From contig CATNEN010000005.1 of the NCBI GenBank assembly GCA_950097015.1, forward strand, positions 4,145,501-4,209,500: DNA of 64,000 nucleotides, in the 5' to 3' direction. The notes under the pieces were generated by a model. The model was not told the origin of the DNA and did no database searches. It saw nothing but the letters and a program-made list of their open reading frames with translations. Positions within the stretch are counted from its first letter, which is position 1, and every line of letters begins with the position of its first letter. This DNA is from Macrostomum hystrix. Taxonomy: Eukaryota; Platyhelminthes; Macrostomidae. Both the position numbers and the translations under genes were made by a program. Below, piece by piece: positions 1 through 13,893 of this stretch.

Positions 1-633
1 CTCAGCCATTCAGATAGCTTGGTTGGGGTAGACGGATAGAACTTTGGCCTCAGCCAATCAGAGAGCTTTGATAGGTAAACGGTAAGAAATTTCGCTTTAG
101 CCAATAGTAGAGCTTAGCCACGGTGACGAAATTTTAGGGCAATAAGAATCAAGCAATAGAGTTAAAAATAAACAGTTAGTTATCTAAATTAATAAAACCT
201 GTAATGCCAAAAAACCAGAATTCTTTAAAGTTTTTACTTTTACTTTACACCGTTCCAATGAGGACGTGACATTTGTATTAAGTTTAATATGATATGTACT
301 TTTTTATTTCATTCTTCCTCTGCATAAGTCTCCTCCGAATTGAACTTTACAGAATGATTTTAGTTTTTCAAATTTTTCCTAAAGTGTTTCCTGATTGTCT
401 TATTCCGAATGGCTTCTAGATAAAAAACGATGATTCTACGCAAAAATAAATTGCGAAAAATGGACCAAGGAAACGTTATGATTCAATTTATCAGACTATT
501 ATTACGAGCTATAAACCCAGAAATTAGTATATTTGTAGTGTCAAACTGATTGATTAATAAATTAATTCGCTAATTCAAAGCGTTAAGTCCAACAAAGCGA
601 GTTTCTTAAGTCCAAAAATTTCTAGCCGTCGAA
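1..633. other. AT-rich 3' flank of the calcyphosine-like gene
   Basis: This is AT-rich non-coding sequence downstream of the calcyphosine-like stop codon. On the minus strand an AATAAA-type signal can be read near 300, about 330 bases past the stop, and might serve for polyadenylation. I see no other gene here. Confidence 0.4.
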
Positions 634-3409
<2,776 letters not shown>

Positions 3410-3954
3410 GTTTGAGATTTGATCACCAGTTCAGGCTTTTCAGTGGTCTGAGCAGAACTAGTTCTCAAGTTTCAAATCAACCCGTATGGCTTAGCTCGTT
3501 GATTTGCAACCCCCTATTTATTGCCTCTCTCTCCTCTCTATTCTATCAATTCGCACATGGCAACGTTATCTTGAACTCTTTGCCTTCTCTCTCTCCCTCT
3601 CTGCAGGTCTCTCTGAGATTGGAGTTCTGCAGTCAAGGCCCTATCAAATCAAAGATTTGTGCACGAGTTACTCATAAAAACAGTGCAGAGATTACTAATT
3701 CGATGCAGATACCACCTGCCTGTTACGTCAAGAGCCTTTTAACTTAATTACTTCTGGTGACATTTGCGCTAATAAATGCTCAGGTGAAGCACGTTAATTG
3801 ATTGTACAATTATAAACTTTCATGTCAGTGCCTTACAATAAGTAGCTCAATTGTAATCAATTCGTGCGCCCGTGTACTTATTTGCATGTTATTGCATCGT
3901 GTGCGATATTATCAAATCTGGCTTGGTTTGTTGGATATTGCCGAGGGGGGATTT
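3410..3954. other. intergenic, presumed promoter side of calcyphosine-like gene
   Basis: This sequence lies upstream of the minus-strand ATG at 3409. I see no convincing exon, TATA box or repeat in it. A plus-strand open frame at 3400-3747 has no recognisable content. Confidence 0.3.
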
Positions 3955-5280
3955 GGGATGGATTGAGGGAGATTATCTTGAGGATTTGGGATGAAAAGGG
4001 AGATTATCTTGAGGATTTGGGATGAAAAGGGGAGTTTATCTGAAAGGATTTAGGATGAATAGGGAGTTTATCCGAGAGGATTTGGGATGAAAGGGGAGTT
4101 TATCCGAGAGGATTTGGGATGAAAGGGGAGTTTATCTGAGAGGATTTGGGATGAAAGGGGAGTTTATCCGAGAGGATTTGGGATGAAAGGGGAGTTTATC
4201 TGAAAGGATTTAGGATGAATAGGGAGTTTATCCGAGAGGATTTGGGATGAAAGGGGAGTTTATCCGAGAGGATTTGGGATGAAAGGGGAGTTTATCTGAA
4301 AGGATTTAGGATGAATAGGGAGTTTATCCGAGAGGATTTGGGATGAAAAGGGAGTTTATCTGAGAGAATTTGGAATAAAAGGGGAGATTATCTTAAAGGA
4401 TTTGGGATGAAAAGGGAGATTATCTTAGAGGATTTGGGATGAAAGGGGAGATTATCTGAGAGGATTTGGGATGAAAAGGGAGATTATCTGAGAGGATTTG
4501 GGATGAAAGAGGGAGATTATCTTGAGGATTTGGGATGAAAAGGGAGATTATCTTAGAGGATTTGGGATGAAAGGGGAGTTTATCTGAAAGGATTTAGGAT
4601 GAATAGGGAGTTTATCCGAGAGGATTTGGGATGAAAGGGGAGTTTATCCGAGAGGATTTGGGATGAAAGGGGAGTTTATCTGAAAGGATTTAGGATGAAT
4701 AGGGAGTTTATCCGAGAGGATTTGGGATGAAAAGGGAGTTTATCTGAGAGGATTTGGAATAAAAGGGGAGATTATCTTAAAGGATTTGGGATGAAAAGGG
4801 AGATTATCTGAAAGGATTTAGGATGAATAGGGAGTTTATCCGAGAGGATTTGGGATGAAAAGGGAGTTTATCTGAGAGGATTTGGAATAAAAGGGGAGAT
4901 TATCTTAAAGGATTTGGGATGAAAAGGGAGATTATCTTAGAGGATTTGGGATGAAAGGGGAGATTATCTGAGAGGATTTGGGATGAAAAGGGAGATTATC
5001 TGAGAGGATTTGGGATGAAAGAGGGAGATTATCTTAGAGGATTTGGGATGAAAGGGGAGATTATCTTAGAGGATTTAGGATGAAAGGGGAGATTATCTTA
5101 GAGGATTTGGGATGAAAGGGGAGATTATCTTAGAGGATTTGGGATGAAAGGGGAGATTATCTGAGAGGGTTTAGGATGAAAAGGGAGATTATCTTAGAGG
5201 ATTTAGGATGAAAGGGGAGATTATCTTAGAGGATTTGGGATGAAAAGAGAGATTATCTGAGAGGATTTGGGATGATGTGA
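3955..5280. repeat. ~32-bp minisatellite (GAGGATTTGGGATGAAAG core)
   Basis: About 40 copies of a unit of 31-33 bp with core GAGGATTTGGGATGAAAG followed by GGGAGTTTATC or GGGAGATTATC. Two variant classes (TTTATCCGA/TTTATCTGA and ATTATCTTA) are interleaved in repeated blocks. That pattern points to growth by multi-unit duplication. The plus strand is strongly purine-rich. Confidence 0.95.
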
Positions 5281-6243
5281 GGGAGATTACGCTCGTACCT
5301 TAGAGACATCATTTACATTAATAAACGCAGCAAAACAACAATTGTGTTTCATAGAAAATCTCTCCTGCAGTCTGAAACAAAAAACTAAAATATATTTGCA
5401 CCAGCATAACCTTTTCTATTTTAAATAACAATATAACGGAGGTCGCGGTAGTCAGTATATGCGTAAAAAGAATGCCCTATATGTAGCGAAATAAAAAGCA
5501 GTATTTGGGATTTTACGAGCGAATCAAAATTAACAAAAATTGCACTAAAATATACTGGCATACCACTATGACATGTTGGAGGAAAGTGTTATTTATTCAG
5601 AATTAAACTACGAGTATAAACAAGAAATTGTGATACACAAATTCCATAAAAGAAGATGGACTAAATTAGGCAATAAAATCACCAATGACCGTTTGCTTCA
5701 AACACTACTGACTAGTAATGTTGGGTGAACCGAAATCGATCTTGTCGATATGCGTAGCAAAAAATTATCGAGCTAATATAGACAAAAATAGCATTTGCAG
5801 AATGGCGATAAAGGCTTGATTTTCTCGAATTATAACTGGAAATCAGTAAATCAATAATAAATTATCGAGCTTCTGATTATTAAAAAACATCTAATTGAGA
5901 TCAGGAGTCTATTTTTTTAAACTATTTCCGATTTGCTAACGCCAGTATTAGCAGTCTATGATGCTGTTCTATTTTTAGAAACAGCCTTTGATTGGCTGAT
6001 GTTGTACCTTCTATGACGATGTTCTATTTTTAGAAACAACCTTTGATTGGCTGGTATAGAACCTTCTATGACATTAAAAGAGTATATTGATTGGTCAAAC
6101 CTTAAATCCAACTCTGATTTGAACTTGTTCAAATGAAATTTATCAGAATGAAAAGCTTTTTTACGTAATCGACAGTCGAAGCTGCCTTTGTTATTCTGAG
6201 CAAATTCGAAAAATCTGCATGTTTATACTCCTAGTAGGTACTT
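5281..6243. other. AT-rich intergenic stretch, 3' side of NCKAP5-like gene
   Basis: AT-rich non-coding DNA downstream of the NCKAP5-like stop codon. It contains one short local duplication, listed separately. I see nothing else I can name. Confidence 0.3.
5960..6074. repeat. two-copy ~55-bp direct duplication
   Basis: Two adjacent copies share TGTTCTATTTTTAGAAACA, then CCTTTGATTGGCTG, then ACCTTCTATGAC, with a few mismatches. This may be a nascent tandem array in a region where older arrays reach dozens of copies. Confidence 0.75.
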
Positions 6244-9200
6244 TTAGTTAAACATATGTTGCGTGCCTCTATTTTGTCGTCCGGGTTTGCTACTTGCATT
6301 CTGCTGCTGCGATTTTGGTTGTTGCTGCTGCTGCTGCGTACGCCTCTGTCTCTGCCTTGCCGCCGCTGATGATACAGGAATTCCGCTGTTGCCAAGAGGC
6401 GACAGTGGAGGCGGCGGATAAGGTGCGTTTGATTTGGCCGCAGCTGAGGATGAAAATTTTGGCGACGTTATTTGAGACTGCGGTGACTGCGGTGGCGGCT
6501 GACGTGCCGGCAGCAGCGGCGGCGCCGGCTGAGGCGGAGGCGGGGGAGAACTTGTCGACGCCGACGAGGAGTCTGCGCCGCCCGGTCCTTCGCCATCGTC
6601 GCCGCTGCAGAATCGACGTCGTTCAATGCGCACCGGTGGTGGCGCTGTCGCTGACTTCGCTGTCGCCGCCGACGCCACCGCGGCTGCGGCTGCGGCAGAC
6701 TCATTGCTGACGTCTTCCTCCTCGGCTATTTCTCCTCCGTTGTCCTGATCGTCTGTTGTTTCGCTAGACGAATCGTCGGATAAAATCAGGAAACGATCGC
6801 CCAGGAGCTCCGTGTCGCTGCAAACCGATGGTCGGTTTAGTCGCACTCGATGTCTCTGCAGGCGGTCTCTGGCCGTTAAAAAAGTTTCCAAATCCAACGC
6901 GTGCGGCGGCATCGTCAACGGCAACGGTAGAAGATCGTCGATTGACGACACTCCTGCCGCCGCAGCGGACGTTGTAGCCGCATTTGAGGCGACAGTGCCG
7001 ACTGCGGCAGCGCTTGAAAACTTGTCCGTGTTGCCACCGGCAATCGACGTCTTTCCGGTGCTGTTCGACGTCGCAGCCGCAGCGGCAGCCGTCGCGCCAC
7101 CGTCTGGCGGTCCTCTTGAGAAGTCCAGTGTGTAATAGAGCTTGCTGTCGCCAGTCGCATTCGCTCCCGAAGCTGCCGGCTGGGTTGTCTGTCCAGACGA
7201 CCGTCCAGGTGGAAATAGTGCCGGCGGACATTGCGAGTAGGTGTACGCGTCACCCGACAGTCTAGACACGGCCGCCTGCAGGGCTGCTAGACGATCGGAG
7301 TCGCGAGCCGCAATGCCAGATCGTTGCTGCTGCTGTTGTTGTTGATGCTGATGCTGATGCTGCTGCTGCTGCTGCAATCGCAGGCATCCTCTGTCCTGCA
7401 GGAACTGTGGCTCGATCGTATGAGTGAGCAGGCTCACGAGTCCAGTGGTTAGCTGCTGATTTACTCGTTCAACCTCCGACAGGCGCTCGCGAAGGTAGCG
7501 ACACTCGTCTGTCAGGTTCTGCATGCGAAGAATTCATTTAAGGTTGCTTAAGATACTACTTAACAGTAGAATTACCACGGGGGTAAATACCCACATTTTT
7601 TTTCTGTATCTCTGAAAATATTCAACGAAAATTCCAGAACACGGATTGTATCATAATGATCACTCTCTCACAATGATCACTCTCTCACAATGATCACTCT
7701 CTCACAATGATCACTCTCTCACAATGATCACTCTCTCACAATGATCACTCTCTCACAATGATCACTCTCTCACAATGATCACTCTCTCACAATGGTCACT
7801 CTCTCACAATGATCACTCTCTCACAATGGTCACTCTCTCACAATGATCACTCTCTCACAATGATCACTCTCTCACAATGGTCACTCTCTCACAATGGTCA
7901 CTCTCTCACAATGATCACTCTCTCACAATGGTCACTCTCTCACAATGATCACTCTCTCACAATGATCACTCTCTCACAATGGTCACGCTCTCACAATGAT
8001 CACTCTCTCACAATGGTCACTCTCTCACAATGGTCACTCTCTCACAATGATCACTCTCTCACAATGATCACTCTCTCACAATGATCACTCTCTCACAATG
8101 GTCACGCTCTCACAATGATCACTCTCTCACAATGATCACTCTCTCACAATGGTCACTCTCTCACAATGATCACTCTCTCACAATGATCACTCTCTCACAA
8201 TGGTCACTCTCTCACAATGATCACTCTCTCACAATGATCACTCTCTCACAATGATCACTCTCTCACAATGATCACTCTCTCACAATGGTCACTCTCTCAC
8301 AATGATCACTCTCTCACAATGATCACTCTCTCACAATGGTCACTCTCTCACAATGATCACTCTCTCACAATGATCACTCTCTCACAATGATCACTCTCTC
8401 ACAATGATCACTCTCTCACAATGATCACTCTCTCACAATGATCACGCTCTCACAATGGTCACTCTCTCACAATGGTCACTCTCTCACAATGGTCACTCTC
8501 TCACAATGGTCACTCTCTCACAATGATCACTCTCTCACAATGATCACTCTCTCACAATGGTCACGCTCTCACAATGATCACTCTCTCACAATGGTCACTC
8601 TCTCACAATGGTCACTCTCTCACAATGATCACTCTCTCACAATGGTCACTCTCTCACAATGATCACTCTCTCACAATGATCACTCTTTCACAATGGTCAC
8701 TCTCTCACAATGGTCACGCTCTCACAATGATCACTCTCTCACAATGATCACTCTCTCACAATGGTCACTCCCAGACAAAAGCACGCTAGGCCCCAATGGG
8801 ACTTCGTAACCCCCAACCTTCTGGATGAGGGTGTTCTGAATCAGCTGGTTCGCCAGCTCGTCAGTGAATCGGCCAGCCTGAAGCAGCTCCTGGCGAAGGA
8901 GGGCATTCTCCCGCTCGGCGGATTGCAGACGTTGCTCACAGCCGATGCGTTCGAGACGGTCAAGACGCGTGCGAGCTGTTGAACTGCCCGACGATGCCAC
9001 CTTGAATGATGTAAAATAGTGATCTCATTTAAATCCCATCCAAAGATCCCATTTGAATCGCATCCAAAGATCCCATTTGAATCCCATCCAAAGATCCCAT
9101 TTGAATCCCATCCAAAGATCCCATTTGAATCCCATCCAAAGATACCATTTGAATCCCATCCAAAGATCCCATTTGAATCCCATCCAAAGATCCCATTTGA

Positions 9201-12200
9201 GTCCCATACAAAGATCCCCTTTGAATCCCATCCAAAGAACCCATTTGAATCCCATCCAAAGATCCCATTTGAATCCCATCCAAAGATCCCATTTGAATCC
9301 CATCCAAAGATCCCATTTGAATCCCATCCAAAGATCCCATTTGAATCTCATCCAAAGATCCCCACACTGAATCCCATCCAAAGATCCCATTTGAATCCCA
9401 TCCAAAGATCCCATTTGAATCCTATCCGAAGATCCCGTTTGAATCCTATCCAACGAGCCAAAGTTCCTTAGACGGAATTCGTTTCATTTTCTACCCTGCC
9501 TGAAGTAACAACTCTGGTGTTGAAAATTGTACGCCGGAAAATTAGTTCGAATTTCTTAGCCAAAATTTTTATTACGCAGCAAAGTTTGCTAATAAAATTT
9601 CCTGTCAAGGGTGTACGGCGCTCCGTGTTTGTAAAATGTTAATTAGCATTCTGGTTAGGATTCTACGATAGTTTTTTTAGCACCCTCCGCGGGGTCACAT
9701 TTTAATTGGCTTATAAATGAAAAAGTGCAAAGTTTTGAACAACTTACCAAGCAAAATACAGTGTTCAACACTGAAAATAAACTAGAAATATACTATCGGA
9801 TTATTAGATTTCATCTCAAAATATCCCACAGTTATTCTTAGGTTTTATCCCTAAAATCCCGGAAATGCCACAGTTATTCTTAGGTTTATCCCAAAAATCC
9901 CGGAAATGCCACAGTTATTCTTAGGTTTATCCCTAAAATCCCGGAAATGCCACAGTTATTCTTAGGTTTATCCCTAATATCCCGGAAATACTACAGTTAT
10001 TCTGTGTTTTATCCCTAATATCCCGAAAATACCACAGTTATTCTTAGCTTTTATCCCTAAAATCCCGGAAATACCACAGTTATTCTTAGGTTTTAACCCT
10101 AAAATCCCGGAAATACCACAGTTATTCTTAGGTTTTAACCCTAAAATCCCGGAAATACTACAGTTATTCTGTGTTTTATCCCTAATATCCCGAAAATACC
10201 ACAGTTATTCTTAGCTTTTATCCCTAAAATCCCGGAAATACCACAGTTATTCTTAGGTTTTAACCCTAAAATCCCGGAAATACCACAGTTATTCTTAGGT
10301 TTTAACCCTAAAATCCCGGAAATACCACAGTTATTCTTAGGTTTTATCCCTAAAATCCCGGAAATACCACCGTTATTCTTAGGTTTATCCCTAAAATCCC
10401 GGAAATGCCACAGTTATTCTTAGGTTTATCCCTAATATCCCGGAAATACCACAGTTATTCTTAGCTTTTATCCCTAAAATCCCGGAAATACCATAGTTAT
10501 TCTTAGGTTTTAACCCTAAAATCCCGGAAATACCACAGTTATTCTTAGGTTTTATCCCTAAAATCCCGGAAATACCATAGTTATTCTTAGGTTTTATCCC
10601 TAAAATCCCGGAAATGCCACCGTTATTCTTAGGTTTATCCCTAAAATCCCGGAAATGCCACAGTTATTCTTAGGTTTATCCCTAATATCCCGAAAATACC
10701 ACAGTTATTCTTAGCTTTTATCCCTAAAATCCCGGAAATACCACAGTTATTCTTAGGTTTTAACCCTAAAATCCCGGAAATACCACAGTTATTCTTAGGT
10801 TTTAACCCTATAATCCCGGAAATACCACAGTTATTCTTAGGTTTTATCCCTAAAATCCCGGAAATACCATAGTTATTCTTAGGTTTTATCCCTAAAATCC
10901 CGGAAATGCCACCGTTATTCTTAGGTTTATCCCTAAAATCCCGGAAATGCCACAGTTATTCTTAGGTTTTAACCCTAAAATCCCGGAAATACCACAGTTA
11001 TTCTTAGGTTTTAACCCTAAAATCCCGGAAATACCACAGTTATTCTTAGGTTTTAACCCTAAAATCCCGGAAATGCCACCGTTATTCTTAGGTTTATCCC
11101 TAAAATCCCGGAAATGCCACAGTTATTCTTAGGTTTATCCCTAATATCCCGAAAATACCACAGTTATTCTTAGCTTTTATCCCTAAAATCCCGGAAATAC
11201 CATAGTTATTCTTAGGTTTTATCCCTAAAATCCCGGAAATACCACAGTTATTCTTAGGTTTTAACCCTAAAATCCCGGAAATACCACAGTTATTCTTAGG
11301 TTTTATCCCTAAAATCCCGGAAATGCCACCGTTATTCTTAGGTTTATCCCTAAAATCCCGGAAATGCCACAGTTATTCTTAGGTTTATCCCAAAATCATC
11401 CGACAGTTCTTCTGGGTTTTATCCCAAAAATATCTCACGTAATTTTTAATTACCCCATTATTTTGCCGTATTTTATCCCTAGAATGACTTATGTATCCAC
11501 AGATCTTATGCTCTTCTATCCAAATCTAGCCAATACCTCCTGCGCATTACATTTCCCAATTTACAATGCCAAGTACATTTGGCATTCATACCCGATAATA
11601 AAAAGATAAAAAATCAATCAAAGCCCTTTAGAATTGCCGCAAAGAATAGCCTATCTACTAGAAGAGAGAGTTATTCTTACCGCCAATTCGCCTCTGAGTT
11701 GCTGGCACTCGATCTCAACCCGCTCCAGGCGATTCACGGCCTCTTCAATGCGACCGCCAAGTCTGCAACATCATTGGTTGGTTACTTAGCTCAGCTAAGA
11801 ATAGAATTATCGTTGTCTAATTTCCCGCCTGGCCACTAGCCTACTGATAATACAGATAATTAATTTAATTATTTGCCTGCCAATAGCCCCGGGCTGTGGT
11901 GAGCTGCCATGCTTACTGAGCTATGTGCGAGCTATGCATGATGTGTGCTTCATAACTTCACGAGTCTCTTCAAATCCTTCAGACGGCTGTCCTCTGATCC
12001 TTCACATCCTTCAGACGGCTGTCCTCTGATCCTTCAGATGGCTATGCTCAGATCCTTCAGATGTCTGTCCACTGATCCTTCAAATCCTTCAGACGGCTGT
12101 CCTCTGATCCTTCAAATCCTTCAGACGGCTGTCCTCTGATCCTTCACATCCTTCAGACGGCTGTCCTCTGATCCTTCAGATGGCTATGCTCAGATCCTTC

Positions 12201-13851
12201 AGATGTCTGTCCACTGATCCTTCAAATCCTTCAGACGGCTGTCCTCTGATCCTTCAAATCCTTCAGACGGCTGTCCTCTGATCCTTCAAATCCTTCAGAC
12301 GGCTGTCCTCTGATCCTTCAAATCCTTCAGACGGCTGTCCTCTGATCCTTCAAATCCTTCAGACGGCTGTCCTCTGATCCTTCAGATGGCTGTCCTCTGA
12401 TCCTTCAAATCCTTCAGACGGCTGTCCTCTGATCCTTCAGACGGCTGTCCTCTGATCCTTCAAATCCTTCAGACGGCTGTCCTCTGATCCTTCAAATCCT
12501 TCAGACGGCTGTCCTCTGATCCTTCAGACGGCTGTCCTCTGATCCTTCAGACGGCTGTCCTCTGATCCTTCAGACGGCTGTCCTCTGATCCTTCAAATCC
12601 TTCAGACGGCTGTCCTCTGATCCTTCAGATGGCTGTCCTCTGATCCTTCACATCCTTCAGACGGCTGTCCTCTGATCCTTCAAATCCTTCAGACGGCTGT
12701 CCTCTGATCCTTCAGATGGCTGTCCTCTGATCCTTCACATCCTTCAGACGGCTGTCCTCTGATCCTTCAGACGGCTGTCCTCTGATCCTTCAAATCCTTC
12801 AGACGGCTGTCCTCTGATCCTTCAGACGGCTGTCCTCTGATCCTTCAAATCCTTCAGACGGCTGTCCTCTGATCCTTCAGACGGCTGTCCTCTGATCCTT
12901 CAGACGGCTGTCCTCTGATCCTTCACATCCTTCAGATGGCTGTTCTCTGATCCTTCACATCCTTCAGACGGCTGTCCTCTGATCCTTCACATCCTTCAGA
13001 CGGCTCTCCTCTGATCCTTCACATCCTTCAGATGGCTGTTCTCTGATCCTTCACATCCTTCAGATGGCTGTTCTCTGATCCTTCACATCCTTCAGATGGC
13101 TGTCCTCTGATCCTTCAAATCCTTCAGACGGCTGTCCTCTGATCCTTCAGACGGCTGTCCTCTGATCCTTCAGACGGCTGTCCTCTGATCCTTCAGATGA
13201 GGAGACAGGAGACAGGAGAGAGGAGAGAGGAGAGAGGAGAGAGGAGACAGGAGAGAGGAGAGAGGAGAGAGGAGAGAGGAGAGAGGAGACAGGAGAAAGG
13301 GAAGAGGAGAGAGAGGGAGAGAGGGAGAGAGAGAGCGGGAGAGAGGAGAGAGGACACTGCCCATTGAATTTCAAAAATCTAATGTTGGAATCGATTCCGA
13401 TATGTATCGAAAAAATTGAAATCAGGATTCGAACCAAGGCAACTGCAGACGCGTTTCGCTCTTATTGGAGCTCATCAGTAGAGTCTAGCCTAGCGCTCTA
13501 GCCATTAGGCTATAGGCGCTTGTTCAAATCCAGCCTTCAATCTCAACATATCGTAATCGATTCGGCAGCGCCCCGCAACTCAATCCATACTCACTCAACT
13601 CCGTGGTACTGACTCGGTCCTCTCGGAGAGAGGAGAGAGGAGATAGGAGAGAGGAGAGAGGACAGAGGAGAGAGGAAAACTGAGAGTGGATCAGTATTAA
13701 GATGAGTCTGATAATATATTTATACTTAATAAATCTGATAAAAATTTCCAAACTGATGTACATACGCTGCAGTCGAATATTTGTTGACTCACATTCTGTT
13801 CGATTCTTGAGATTCGCTTAGTTGCTGCTGCTGCTGATGTAACTGCTGTAA

Positions 13852-13893
<42 letters not shown>

